Notes under the pieces: generated by a model
Seen by the model: only the letters and a program-made list of their open reading frames with translations
What the model was told of the DNA's origin: nothing
Databases searched by the model: none
In this document: positions 33,593-44,410 of the stretch, one piece after another
Layout of the letters: every line of letters begins with the position of its first letter
Numbering within the stretch: position 1 is the first letter of the stretch
Translations under genes and position numbers: made by a program
Source: Pseudomonadota bacterium
GTDB lineage: Bacteria; Pseudomonadota; Gammaproteobacteria; Steroidobacterales; Steroidobacteraceae
Assembly (NCBI GenBank): GCA_016705325.1
Contig: JADIYJ010000027.1
Coordinates: 434,001 to 498,000 of the forward strand
Reading direction: 5' to 3'
DNA: 64,000 nt

Positions 33593-35292
33593 CTACAACG
33601 TCTCGAACCCGCGCCGAATGATGCCGGCCATCAGACGGCGCCGCGCAGCAAGGAAATCCGAATAGCCAATCGACTCCCACTCGGCCGGCAGGGCGTGCAG
33701 TTCATGCATCCGCTCCCACTCGTCGGGCTTGAACCGAGTCCGGATCTTCGGCACATAGACACCCGGCGGGTCGTCGCTGATGTCAATATTCTCGGGCCAT
33801 TCGAGCAAGGCGAAGTTTGCCATCTGGTTGATGACCTTGAGGTCGGATTCGCCCTGCGCTTCCTGCCATGCGCGCGGGAACAGGTGGTGTCGCTCCAACG
33901 GCTTCTTCTTCGTCTTCAGCGCTGGGTCGATCAGATCGCTCACCTTCTTGTGCGAGAACAGCACGGGAGCGCCGAGGCGGTTCTGAGCGGCGACGTAGGC
34001 GAATAGCTCAGGATTGCGGGCAGACGAGCTTTCGAGTGCGGCCGGCAGCGTGATCGTCCAGAAGTCGTTTGTCAGCGCGCTGGCCATCAACTCTTCGAGG
34101 ACCGCGACAAATGGCTGCGCCTCGCCAATGCCCCTCACGCGATTCAGGTCCCCGTCCATCACGGTTTCCGGTGAGCTGGTGTAGCGGCCCGTGAGGCTCG
34201 CGAAGAAGAACCAACGCCCGATCAGCTTCTGCAATTGGTGTTCGGGGACGCCGCAGCGGATACGGCCAATGAGGTAGAACGCATAGGCGTACAGCAGCGC
34301 GTTCTGCGAAGAGATCATTTCGCCGCTGCGGTAGCCTGCGCCAACCAAGGCACTCAGGAACTGGTGCCAATGCTTGAGATCAAGCACACGCGCCTGTGCG
34401 TCCTTCAGCACCGTGAACTGCTGATCCCGACGTTCCGGTGAAAAGACCCCAGTCTCGAGGTCTTTGCCGCGCAGCAATTGATCCGGATCGGGCTCGATGA
34501 AGTGATTGAAGGGCGATGCGCCCGCACCAGGCGCGGGTGGCTGTCGTGACGATCGGCAGAAATCTTCCAGCGCGGCACGTCCTTCGTCCCAGAACACCGA
34601 GAGCAGCGTCAGGATGAAGTCCGCCTGATTGAGCTTTACGCCCTCACTGTTGATGCGGACAAAGATATCTGCGACCTGCTCCTCATCGACCGACGAGGCG
34701 ATTTCCAACGCGGTGAACGGATATTTCTGCAGGTCGAAGAGCCGGTCGAGGTTATGGCTGAGCTGCTCCTCTTCCTCCTCGGTCAGGCTGACCTTCGCTT
34801 TGAGGCCCGTAAGGAAGCCCTTGACCATCTGGTAGCTCGACTTGCCTGACGCCCACAGGTCCGAGATGTTCGCGATCCATTCCGGATCCTTGCGGATCGC
34901 GGCGTCGGCAACCTCGAACTTGCCGTCACGCGGCCTGAACGCGATCTCGATCTGTCGCACTCTGTAGTCCTCATCGAGCACGCGCTTGCCGCGAAACACG
35001 GCATACAACGACGTGAGACGCTGCTGACCATCGACGATCAGTCGCGACGACACGGGGTGCTGCTTTGCCCCGACACCGATCTGTTTAGCGCCGTTCGGCT
35101 GCGCGTTCTCCCAGAACAGCAGGTAGCCGACCGGGAAGCCCCGATACATCGAGTCGAACAGGTCGCGAACCTTGGCGTTCCTCCAGACGAACGGGCGTTG
35201 GATGTCGGGCAGACCGATGTCGCCGATGTCCAAGTAGTGCAGCAGGCCGGCGAGGTCGTAGTCGACGCGCTTGAAGCAGGTTTTCAGTTCGC

Positions 35293-35296
<4 letters not shown>
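33593..35296 (-). CDS. GmrSD-like DUF262/DUF1524 restriction endonuclease
   Basis: 567 residues. The N-terminal DUF262 domain has the GLPDIQRPFVWRNAKVRDLF signature, then GFPVGYLLFW and RLIVDGQQRLTSLYAV; the DGQQR motif is the conserved ParB-like nucleotide-handling site. The C-terminal DUF1524/HNH-like nuclease region has KPLERHHLFPRAWQ with downstream NFALLEWPENIDISD. GmrSD-type enzymes restrict modified phage DNA, and DUF262 proteins occur alone in defence islands. The start at 35296 overlaps the hsdS stop in an ATGA, so translation was coupled to hsdS. It appears intact while its neighbours are decayed. Confidence 0.82.
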
Positions 35297-36558
<1,262 letters not shown>

Positions 36559-36633
36559 ACCCCAACCCCTTCTGGTTTGAGGCATTCGCCGCATCAGCCT
36601 GTGCGCGCGCAGTCTGTTCGTAACCCAGCGCAG

Positions 36634-37827
36634 TCACGCCCTGCCTCGCGAAGGCTTGCGCGCGGTCCGGGCAGCGCGCTTCTTTGGCGTCGCGCCCGTT
36701 CCGCCCAGTTCCGCCTCGATCTCCTCGACCGTCGGCAGGCTGCCGCGCAGCGCCTTGGGCAGCTTATCGACGAGTTCGGTCTCCCACTCGGCGACGCCGA
36801 CGGGGCGCTTCAGGTGCCGCAGCGCGTACTCGACGACGAGTTCGTTCTTGCCGCGGCACAGCAGCAGACCGATGGTCGGCTGGTCGTCCGGGTGGCGCAA
36901 CAGATCGTCGGCGGCGGAGAGGTAGAGGTTCAACTGGCCGACGAAGCCCGGGTCGAAGGCGACGGCCCTCAGTTCGACCACGACGTAGCAGCGCAGCTTC
37001 AGGTGGTAGAAGAGCAGGTCGACGACGAAGTCCTGCCCGCCGACTTCGAGCGGCACCTGCCGGCCGACGAAGGCGAATCCGCTGCCGAGCTCGAGCAGGA
37101 AGCGCTGGACGTGATCGACGAGCGCCTGCTCGACCTCGCGTTCGCGCCGCGGATCGGCGGTGCCGAGGAAATCGAACAGGTAAGGATCCTTGAAGACCTG
37201 CGCGGCCATGTCCGAGTCGACAGGCGGCAACGTGAGCGCGAAGTTGCTCTGCGCCTTGCCCTGGCGTTCGTGCAGGCGGCGTTCGATCTGCAGCGCCAGA
37301 ACGCTGCGGCTCCAGCCCTGCCGGGCACACTGCGTTGCGTACCAGAGTCGCGTCTGCGGATCGCGCAGCCTGTCGAGGAGCACGACGTTCTGGCCCCAGG
37401 GGAGATTTGGCAACAGCCGTTGCACAATTTCGGGGTCCGGCCAGGCGGAAGCGAAGTCGCGCATGTAACGCAGGTTGCGCGGCGAGAGGCCCGACATGTC
37501 GGGGAAGGCATCGCGGAGATCCGCGGAGAGTCGATTGATGACCTTCGCACCCCAGCCTTCGTGCTCCTGGCGAGCGAGGATGGTGCGCCCCATGTCCCAG
37601 TAGAGCTGGAGCATGGCGGCGTTGGCGGCCATGACGGTGCGAAGGCGCGCCTGCTGGATCCGCGTTTTTAACTCGCCCAGTGCGTCGCCGTAGCCGCTCG
37701 GCACCTCGGACTTCGGCGGTGCAACGGGGAACAAGGCATCGCCATCGGGCCGCGCTCGACCCAGTGCGCGCCGGGCTTGTGCCACAGGCTGCGCCGGCTT
37801 CTTCGGCGCCCGTTTCTTAGCCGCCAT
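36634..37827 (-). CDS. PD-(D/E)XK nuclease-domain protein (YhcG/DUF1016 family)
   Basis: 397 residues. The N-terminal DUF1016 helical domain (QQARLRTVMAANAAMLQLYW, GWGAKVINRLSADLRDAFPD, FSPRNL-like GLSPRNLRYM) is followed by a C-terminal PD-(D/E)XK fold: FVGRQVPLEVGGQDFVVDLL, then CYVVVELRAVAFDPGFVGQL. The metal-binding Asp in VVDLLFYH and the Glu in VELR are present. The Lys normally found in ELK is Arg. The gene overlaps hsdM (ATGGCGGCTAA) and precedes hsdS by 75 bp, the usual place of YhcG proteins within type I R-M loci. Whether it still cuts DNA is doubtful. Confidence 0.82.
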   Translation of the reverse strand: MAAKKRAPKKPAQPVAQARRALGRARPDGDALFPVAPPKSEVPSGYGDALGELKTRIQQARLRTVMAANAAMLQLYWDMGRTILARQEHEGWGAKVINRLSADLRDAFPDMSGLSPRNLRYMRDFASAWPDPEIVQRLLPNLPWGQNVVLLDRLRDPQTRLWYATQCARQGWSRSVLALQIERRLHERQGKAQSNFALTLPPVDSDMAAQVFKDPYLFDFLGTADPRREREVEQALVDHVQRFLLELGSGFAFVGRQVPLEVGGQDFVVDLLFYHLKLRCYVVVELRAVAFDPGFVGQLNLYLSAADDLLRHPDDQPTIGLLLCRGKNELVVEYALRHLKRPVGVAEWETELVDKLPKALRGSLPTVEEIEAELGGTGATPKKRAARTARKPSRGRA

Positions 37828-38684
37828 ACCCCAAGCTCCCTCAGGTTGTCGGCAATCGCGGCGTCCAACCTCGTGGCCTCGGCCTGCTGCTCACACAGCG
37901 TCGCCGTGAGCCGCTTCATCTTCTCCTCGAACGGCTCGCCGTCGTCCTCCTGCGCCTCGGCGCCGACGTAGCGGCCGGGCGTGAGCACATGGCCGTGCTT
38001 GCGCACTTCGTCGAGCGGCGCACTTTTGCAGAAGCCGGGGACGTCGGCGTACTTGCCCGCCTCCGTCTCGCCGCGCCACGCGTGGTTAGTGTCGGCAATG
38101 CGCGCGACATCCTCGTCGGTCAGCTCGCGGTGGGTGCGGTCCACCATGCGGCCCAATTTGCGCGCATCGATGAAGAGCACGTGGCCGCGGCGGTCGCGGA
38201 ACTTGCCGTTCTTGCGGTCGCGCGCCAGGAACCACAGGCATGCGGGGATCTGTGTCGAATAGAAGAGCTGCCCCGGCAACGCGACCATGCAGTCCACGAG
38301 GTCGGCCTCGATCAGGCTCTTGCGGATCTCGCCCTCGCCGGACTGGTTGGACGACATCGAGCCGTTGGCCAGCACGAAGCCCGCCACGCCCGCGGGCGCG
38401 AGGTGGTGCACGATATGCTGCACCCAGGCGAAGTTGGCGTTGCCCGCCGGCGGCACGCCGTACTGCCAGCGCTTGTCGTCGCGCAGCCGCTCGCCGCCCC
38501 AGTCGGAGATCTCGAAGGCGTCAGAGATGTACTTCAGGAACAGTAGACCGAGGCAAACATGCTTGTACTCCGCAGCGTCCATGCTGCCGCGCAGGGCGTC
38601 CGCCATCTGCCAGAGTTGGGCTTCGTAACCGACGGTGGCCGAGGTATCGCCCGCGGGACCTGACTTCTTCTGCGCTTTCGGCAC
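37817..38684 (-). pseudogene. hsdM: type I DNA methyltransferase HsdM lacking its catalytic core
   Basis: The N-terminus is normal (MPKAQKKSGPAGDTS, YKHVCLGLLFLKYISDAFE). At codon 58-59 (about 38510) it jumps to ISDWGGERLRDDKRWQYGVP and continues normally (HLAPAGVAGFVLANGSMSSN, DCMVALPGQLFYSTQIPACL). In full-length HsdM about 190 residues lie between, holding the SAM motif (DPxCGSGG) and the NPPF catalytic motif; both are gone, in frame. An extra G in a GGGG run near 37830 also shifts the last codons past the native TAA at 37817-37819, so the open frame reads on to 37668 inside the nuclease gene. It cannot methylate. Confidence 0.83.
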
Positions 38685-39038
38685 GTCTTACCTCTCAGGG
38701 ATTCCGTTCGCACCTTGATGCCGTGGCCCGTGATCGTGGCCCACATCCTGTCCACCTTTGTCGAAGCCAGTTCTTTGGCAACTTCTTGATCGGACTACAT
38801 CATTGGACCGCTGAGCGGGCAAATGCGGGCCGGCAGGCCGACGGTCCCGATACAAGGTGAAGACAGGAGGTGGCCGCAGGCGCCCCTTTGGCCGTTGAAC
38901 CAGCTTGGAGCCCGGTGACGTCCGTTGAGCCGAGGTACGGACCATCAAGTGCGATTGGCGCCCTTCGCCAGTTTCCTGATCCGTTCTTCAGTTACCGGCT
39001 TTGTTTCCCGTGCTCAATGTTTGTGTCCATAAAGAGAA
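38685..39038. other. 354-bp non-coding stretch between the R-M remnant and glmS
   Basis: Upstream of hsdM and downstream of glmS on the same strand. Frames crossing it have no protein features. No hsdR, tRNA, repeat or integrase remnant is seen. It should hold the hsdM promoter and the end of the glmS transcript, but no strong hairpin with a T-run was found. Confidence 0.45.
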
Positions 39039-40874
39039 CTACTCCACCGTCACGCTCTTCGCCAGGTTCCGCGGCTGGTCGACGTCCGTTCCCTTGAGAA
39101 TGGCGCAGTGATACGCCAGCAGCTGCAGCGGAATCGTGTACACCGCCGGCGCCTGGAAATAGCTCACGTGCCGCGGCATCTCGATCACGTGCACGCCGTC
39201 CGACGATTCCATTCCTGATTCCGGATCGGCGAACACGTACAGCTCGCCGCCGCGCGCCCGCACTTCCTGCAGGTTCGACTTCAGCTTCTCGAGCAGGTCG
39301 TTGTTCGGCGCGATCGTGATGATCGGCATGTCGGCGTCGACGAGCGCGAGCGGACCGTGCTTCAGCTCTCCCGCCGGGTACGCCTCGGCGTGGATGTACG
39401 AAATTTCCTTGAGCTTGAGCGCGCCTTCCATCGCGATCGGGTGCAGCGGGCCGCGGCCGAGGAACAGCGCGTGCTGCTTGTCGACGAAGCGCTTCGCCAG
39501 TTCCTTGATGACCGGATCGAGCTTCAGCGTCGCCTCGATCAGCGACGGGATGCCGAGCAGGCGCTGCACCAGGCCGCGCTCGCGCTCGGCGTCGGCGCCA
39601 TGGAACTTGGCCAGCGCCACCACCAGCATGCCGAGTGCCGTCAGCTGCGTCGTGAAGGCCTTGGTCGATGCCACGCCGATCTCTGGCCCCGCGCGCGTCA
39701 GCATGACGAGATCGGATTCGCGCACCAGCGAGCTTTCCGGCACGTTGCAGATCGCGAGCTGCGACAGGTAACCCGCCTGCTTCGCCATGCGCAGCGCGGC
39801 CAGCGTGTCCGCGGTCTCGCCCGACTGCGAGACGCTGACGAACAAGGTGTTTTTCGGCACGACCGGATTGCGGTAGCGATACTCGCTCGCGATCTCGACC
39901 CAGCACGGCAGCCGGCAGATCTGCTCGATGAAATACTTCGCCACCGACGCAGCGTGATAGCTGGTGCCGCACGCGACGATGCGCACGGCTTCGGTCCTGG
40001 CAAAGACGGTCTGTGCCGCCGGACCGAACGCAGCCTCCAGCAGCTTGCCACCGGCGACACGTTCCTCGAGCGTCTGCGCGACGGCGCGCGGCTGCTCGTG
40101 GATTTCCTTCAGCATGTAATGCGGGAAGTCGCCCTTCTCCGCCGCGTCGGCCGAGAGCTCGCTCTCGTGCACCTGGCGCTGGATCGTGTTGCCGTCCTTG
40201 TCCAGGATCCGGTAGCTCTCGCGACGGATCTCGCAGACGTCGCCTTCCTCGAGGAAGATGAACCTGCGCGTCACCGGCAGCAGCGCAGCGACGTCGGAGG
40301 CGACAAAGTTTTCGCCATCGCCCAGGCCGATGACGACCGGGCAACCCTGGCGCGCCAGGACGAGGCGCTCGGGGTCCTGCTGCGAGATCACCGCCAGCGC
40401 ATAGGCGCCTTCGAGTTCGGCCACCGTCGCGCGGACCGCCTTGAACAGGTCACGGGTCTTCTGCAGGTGGTAGTGAACGCGGTGGGCGATCACTTCGGTG
40501 TCGGTCTCGGAGGTGAACTCGTAGCCGGCGGTCCGCAGTTCCGCGCGCAGCTCTTCGTGGTTTTCGATGATGCCGTTGTGGACGAGCGCGATGCCGTCCC
40601 TGGAGATGTGCGGATGCGCGTTGCGCTCGGCGGGCACGCCGTGCGTGGCCCAGCGGGTGTGCGCGATGCCGAGCAACCCGTGGGTGGGGTCCGCATCGAG
40701 CGCATCCTGCAGCTTGCGAACCTTGCCGACCGCACGCAGCCGCTTGATCGTGCCGCTGCCGTTCAGCACGGCGACACCGGCGGAGTCGTAGCCGCGGTAC
40801 TCGAGGCGCCGCAGGCCTTCGATCAGGATGGGAACGACATCACGCTGCGCGATGGCACCAACGATTCCGCACAT
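39039..40874 (-). CDS. glmS: glutamine-fructose-6-phosphate aminotransferase (isomerizing)
   Basis: 611 residues, full length. It makes glucosamine-6-phosphate from fructose-6-phosphate and glutamine for peptidoglycan and LPS. The start must be 40874, because removal of Met exposes the Cys nucleophile in MCGIVGAIAQRD; 40880 would block it. The glutaminase domain has HTRWATHGVPAERNAHPH and HNGIIENHEELR. Two SIS domains follow (ACGTSYHAASVAKYFIEQ, SQSGETADTLAALR, EISYIHAEAYPAGELKHGP), and the C-terminus ends LAKSVTVE, as expected. In many Gammaproteobacteria it directly follows glmU; here about 14 kb of accessory genes separate them. Confidence 0.96.
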   Translation of the reverse strand: MCGIVGAIAQRDVVPILIEGLRRLEYRGYDSAGVAVLNGSGTIKRLRAVGKVRKLQDALDADPTHGLLGIAHTRWATHGVPAERNAHPHISRDGIALVHNGIIENHEELRAELRTAGYEFTSETDTEVIAHRVHYHLQKTRDLFKAVRATVAELEGAYALAVISQQDPERLVLARQGCPVVIGLGDGENFVASDVAALLPVTRRFIFLEEGDVCEIRRESYRILDKDGNTIQRQVHESELSADAAEKGDFPHYMLKEIHEQPRAVAQTLEERVAGGKLLEAAFGPAAQTVFARTEAVRIVACGTSYHAASVAKYFIEQICRLPCWVEIASEYRYRNPVVPKNTLFVSVSQSGETADTLAALRMAKQAGYLSQLAICNVPESSLVRESDLVMLTRAGPEIGVASTKAFTTQLTALGMLVVALAKFHGADAERERGLVQRLLGIPSLIEATLKLDPVIKELAKRFVDKQHALFLGRGPLHPIAMEGALKLKEISYIHAEAYPAGELKHGPLALVDADMPIITIAPNNDLLEKLKSNLQEVRARGGELYVFADPESGMESSDGVHVIEMPRHVSYFQAPAVYTIPLQLLAYHCAILKGTDVDQPRNLAKSVTVE

Positions 40875-41083
40875 GCTCAATCCTTTGTTCGTGGGCCGGC
40901 GACACTAACAGTTTTTCTTTGTGAATCAAAGGGCTACGTTCAGCTGAACAGTTCCAGACAGCCCCTGCCAGCCCCGCTGATGTCCGATTCTAAGGCAGCG
41001 CGGGGCTCGCAGTCGGCTCTGCGTCACATTCGAGCCCGGCCATGGACCCTGCCCGCCGCATCCCGGCCGAAACACCGGCTGGT

Positions 41084-41824
41084 TCAGGCGCCCGTGATGT
41101 TGCCGTCGCGGGCGCGCAGCAACTTGAACCGATGGAACCCGAGGCTCTCGAGATGGTCCAGGTCGAAATCCTGCATCCCGAGTAATTCCCGGTACTTCAG
41201 TTGCTGGGAACACCGGAACAGCGACTTGTCGCCGGTCTTGTTGGCCTTCGAGATGCTGGGATAGCAGATCTTCGACGGACACGTCAGCGCGCAACCGGCG
41301 TTGGCAAACAACGTGATCCGGGCCTTGTCGCCGATCGAGGCCAGGAAAGCCTCGTCCTCGTTCGCGCTCATCGGCAGGATGATGCTGTCGTAGATGCCGG
41401 CCGCCTTTTCGATTTTCGCCAGACTGTCGATGTTCTTGATCACGCTGGCTTCGAGACGGTACCCGGGAAAGTCCCGGCGTATCCACCGCGCCAGGTTGTC
41501 GTTGGTGACGATGATCGAGTTTCCCGGCCGGTGGTGCTTTTCGAGCATCGGCACATTGGCTGCGTATTCCTCCGGCGAGGCGTCGTGGTTGGTCAACGGC
41601 AGCCGCAGACCGATGCCCATCTCGTACATCGACTTGAGGTCATAGGCGCTGAGTTCCGTGCCGCCATAAATCCGGCCGCCGTACAGCGTGCTCCGGTCGG
41701 TCGTGAAACCGAAGAAGCTGTCGATCTGGGCGACCGGAATGTCGGCGAAGTGCCGCCGCATGAACATCTGAATCGGCATGGCAGCAGCCTTGCCACGGGC
41801 GGATATCGTGTATTGCCGGTTCAT
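41084..41824 (-). CDS. uncharacterised protein with four clustered cysteines (U32-peptidase-like TIM barrel possible)
   Basis: 246 residues, not firmly recognised. The protein starts near a strand (VAQIDSFFGFTTD) and has alternating strands and helices, including LRLPLTNHDASPEEYAANVP and SIIVTNDNLARWIRRDFPGY. ITLFANAGCALTCPSKICYP follows, with a fourth Cys in LFRCSQQLKYRE. The C-x3-C-x3-C plus C pattern after an N-x-G-C turn could hold an iron-sulfur cluster, and the barrel-like order recalls U32-peptidase-like proteins. It is 18 bp downstream of a 2-oxoglutarate oxygenase gene, so the two probably act together. A later start at 41779 is possible. Confidence 0.6.
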   Translation of the reverse strand: MNRQYTISARGKAAAMPIQMFMRRHFADIPVAQIDSFFGFTTDRSTLYGGRIYGGTELSAYDLKSMYEMGIGLRLPLTNHDASPEEYAANVPMLEKHHRPGNSIIVTNDNLARWIRRDFPGYRLEASVIKNIDSLAKIEKAAGIYDSIILPMSANEDEAFLASIGDKARITLFANAGCALTCPSKICYPSISKANKTGDKSLFRCSQQLKYRELLGMQDFDLDHLESLGFHRFKLLRARDGNITGA

Positions 41825-41842
41825 GTTAACCGGGACTGGATC

Positions 41843-42388
41843 TCAGGCCGACGGCAGGTAGTCGAAAATGAATGTGATCCGGTCCTCGGTGCCGCCGTTC
41901 ATGACGCTGTGCATCTTCTGGTTGTTGATCTCGTAGGCCTGGCCGATTTCCATGCGGCAGGGCCGGCCGTCGATCGTGAAGCGCACCCGCGGATTGGTGG
42001 TGATCGGCACGTGGATCCGGTGACCGGCAGCGAAGGACGGGTGCGAATCGCGGTGCGGCAGGATGCGCCCGCCGGCGAGCAGCTTGGCGGCCATGGCGCG
42101 GATGATCCTGCCACCCGGCGCGTAGTGCCGGCCGAGGATTGCCTGCATGACCGGTTCCGCGACCGCACCGAGACGATCCCAACCCTGCTTGCGGCCGACC
42201 TTCGCCTCCGGCCACGCCTCGACATCGGCGAACAGCAGCACGATGGAACGCGTCTGCTCGTGAACTTCGTAGTCCTGTTGTCGCTGTGTGTTCTCGTTCC
42301 ACGCCGCTTCGTCCTGGGCGAGGATGGCAGTGGCCAGGTCCTGCATTGCAACCTGGCCGAAGCAGCGGATCGGTACCTCGATGTCCAT
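41843..42388 (-). CDS. aspartyl/asparaginyl beta-hydroxylase-type 2-oxoglutarate/Fe(II) dioxygenase
   Basis: 181 residues. The cupin-like core has ILPHRDSHPSFAAGHRIHVP followed by ITTNPRVRFTIDGRPCRM, GQAYEINNQKMHSVMN and ITFIFDYLP. The HxD in PHRD, the distal His in MHSV and the Arg in HRIHVP match metal and 2-oxoglutarate contacts in the aspartyl/asparaginyl hydroxylase family. The enzyme hydroxylates an unknown protein or small molecule. It appears complete, begins at the ATG at 42388, and forms a two-gene unit with the four-cysteine protein downstream. Confidence 0.8.
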   Translation of the reverse strand: MDIEVPIRCFGQVAMQDLATAILAQDEAAWNENTQRQQDYEVHEQTRSIVLLFADVEAWPEAKVGRKQGWDRLGAVAEPVMQAILGRHYAPGGRIIRAMAAKLLAGGRILPHRDSHPSFAAGHRIHVPITTNPRVRFTIDGRPCRMEIGQAYEINNQKMHSVMNGGTEDRITFIFDYLPSA

Positions 42389-42432
42389 CGTACTACGCTA
42401 CTGCAGACGACGCGAGCGGGCAATTGAGGCAC

Positions 42433-43359
42433 TCAGCCCCACAGCGCGGAATCCGGTGCCTGCATGACGCCGCGTTCGAAGCGGATCGGGTGGGGCCGGT
42501 CCAGCCGCTGCAACAGCGGGCCGTCGAGGCCGGGGGGCACGCCTGCGCCGAGGAACGCCGGCGCCACGCGGCACGTGCCCATGTTCCCCACCACAAGCCG
42601 AGACCAGGGGCGCGCCTGGCCATCGGGTGCCTCCGTCAACCCGCCGCATTTGTCGAGCTGGATGTTGACGCCTGGTGCGCCGGCCAGGCCGCGGGGACGA
42701 TCGGGCGGCTCGTCGGCGCCCAGCCAACGGCGCAGCCGCGGGCCGCCGCGGGCACCGGCTGCTCGATCAGTTCGACGCCGAGCTGCTGCAATTCCGGAGT
42801 CAGCCGCTCGAGCAATTCGCGCGTCCAGCTCTGGTTGGCGTCGACAATGATGTGGGCGGTGGGGTGCTCCTCTCGCACGACCCGGACGAGACCGACGTGC
42901 CGTTCGGCGTCGACCTTGAGCTTCAGCAATGGGTAGTCGAGGGCTTGTCTTGCGCCGCACCTCTTGCGCGTCGCCCAGGCCGATGGTGAAGGCCGTGGTC
43001 ACTGGATGCGGGGCGGGCAACGCAGCCAGCTTCCAGGCCGGTCTGCCGGACTCCTTCGCTCGCAGGTCCCACAACGCGCAATCGAGTGCGTTACGCGCGC
43101 CGCCCGCCGGCAGCAGGTCGATCAGTTCGGCGCCCGTCAACCGATCGTGCAACGCGCTGCGCACGGCTTCGACCTGCGCCGCCATCGATGCGGGGGTCTC
43201 GCCGTCATAATCGACGCCGGCGGCCTCGGCCCAGCCCCGCTGGCCAGCGGCATTGGTCAGGCGCACGACGAGCACCGGCACGTGCGTGTTGGCATCGCGC
43301 GCCGTTACGAACGGTTCGATCAGCTCCCAGCGTTCGACGTCCGTCGCGAGTTCGATCAT
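42433..43359 (-). pseudogene. dgcA: dipeptide epimerase/N-acetyl-D-Glu racemase (enolase superfamily), multiply frameshifted
   Basis: The N-terminus is intact (MIELATDVERWELIEPFVTA, ARNALDCALWDLRAKESGRP, TTAFTIGLGDAQEVRRK). Near 42940 the frame shifts; a second frame carries the catalytic barrel LLKLKVDAERHVGLV, HIIVDANQSWTRELLERLTP and VELIEQPVPA, with the KxK and D/E metal residues. Near 42730 it shifts back, but the next strands are shortened (LGADEPPDRPRGL, VNIQLDKCGGLTEA), and a degraded tail ends DSALWG. At least two frameshifts plus internal loss make it nonfunctional. The ATGA overlap with dgcN shows it was once a coupled partner. Confidence 0.78.
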
Positions 43360-44363
43360 CCGGCCAGCAATGCCTCCGCAATGGCGTCGACGCCGCCACG
43401 CATCGGATCGCAGACCGGCAGTTGCAGCTGCCGTTCGAGTTGCGCGCGGTAGCGCCGCCAGCCGTCGTCATCGAGCGTCGAGGAGTTGATGCTGATGCCG
43501 ACGCAGCGAATGTTCCGGTTGGTGAGTCGCCCGGCACGCAGGTACTCGTCGATCACCTGCGGCAGGGGCGGGATCGGGTAATCCGGGTACTCCTCGATCG
43601 TGAGGCGCTCGGGGGCATGGCACAGCACGATCGCGTCCGGCTGGGAACCGTGCAGCAGGCCGAGCGTCACCGCCGCATACGCGGGATGCAGCAGCGAGCC
43701 CTGGCCCTCGATCACGTCCCAGTGCGCAGGATCGTTGTCTGGCGAAAGCGCTTCGGCGCCGCCCGCCAGGAAATCCGCGACCAGCGCGTCCATCGGAATC
43801 CCGCTGCCAGCAATCAAGATGCCGGTCTGGCCCGTCGCGCGAAACGTAGCCGCCACTCCCTTCGATTGCAGCGCGCGCGTCAGCGCCAGTGCCGTGTACT
43901 TCTTGCCCAGCGCGCAGTCCGTACCCACGGTCAGGACGCGCAGACCCGTGCGCTTGCGTCCGCTGCCGACGGGAATTGCGCCTGGCGGATTGCGCACGTC
44001 GACCAGCCGTGTCCCGGACCGCGCAGCGGCGTGCACGAGCCGCGGCAACGACGCCAATCGCGTGTGCAGGCCGCTCACGGCGTCGAGACCCGCGGCGAGC
44101 GCGGCTTCGAGATCGTCCTGCCAGTGCTCCGGCAGCAGGCCCCCGGTCGGCGCCACGCCCACGACGATCGAACCCGCGCCCTGCGTGGCGGCTTCCGCTG
44201 GCGACAGGCGCGGCAAGCCGAGGCTGACCTTGGCCGTGGGCTGCGACCACTCCCCGACCACGTCCTGGCCGCACCAGTCGCGCAGCCCGAAGGCGGTTTT
44301 GCAATCCGACTTCAGCACGGCGTCGCCGAGGTAAAGCAGGTAGGGCTTGCGCAGGATGAGCAT
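43356..44363 (-). CDS. dgcN: DUF1611 P-loop protein, DgcN-like N-acetyltransferase
   Basis: 335 residues from the ATG at 44363 (MLILRKPYLLYLG). The N-terminal domain (TAFGLRDWCGQDVVGEWSQP) and the P-loop domain with LTVGTDCALGKKYTALALTR define DUF1611. PDAIVLCHAPERLTIEEYPD and a final CDPMRGGVDAIAEALLAG follow. DgcN together with DgcA was described as a D-glutamate catabolic pair, in which D-Glu is acetylated and then racemised. The context supports that role: a D-aminoacylase-like gene lies 47 bp upstream and a broken dgcA overlaps downstream. Confidence 0.82.
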   Translation of the reverse strand: MLILRKPYLLYLGDAVLKSDCKTAFGLRDWCGQDVVGEWSQPTAKVSLGLPRLSPAEAATQGAGSIVVGVAPTGGLLPEHWQDDLEAALAAGLDAVSGLHTRLASLPRLVHAAARSGTRLVDVRNPPGAIPVGSGRKRTGLRVLTVGTDCALGKKYTALALTRALQSKGVAATFRATGQTGILIAGSGIPMDALVADFLAGGAEALSPDNDPAHWDVIEGQGSLLHPAYAAVTLGLLHGSQPDAIVLCHAPERLTIEEYPDYPIPPLPQVIDEYLRAGRLTNRNIRCVGISINSSTLDDDGWRRYRAQLERQLQLPVCDPMRGGVDAIAEALLAG

Positions 44364-44410
44364 GGGTGTCGCAGCCTGAGGGCCGGGTGAAGATCGTCCG
44401 TCGAGGCCAC

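Noticed and set aside
39357..41264. Plus-strand open frame of about 635 codons opposite glmS
   Set aside because: Shadow of glmS; it also crosses a non-coding gap without any ribosome-binding site or domain.
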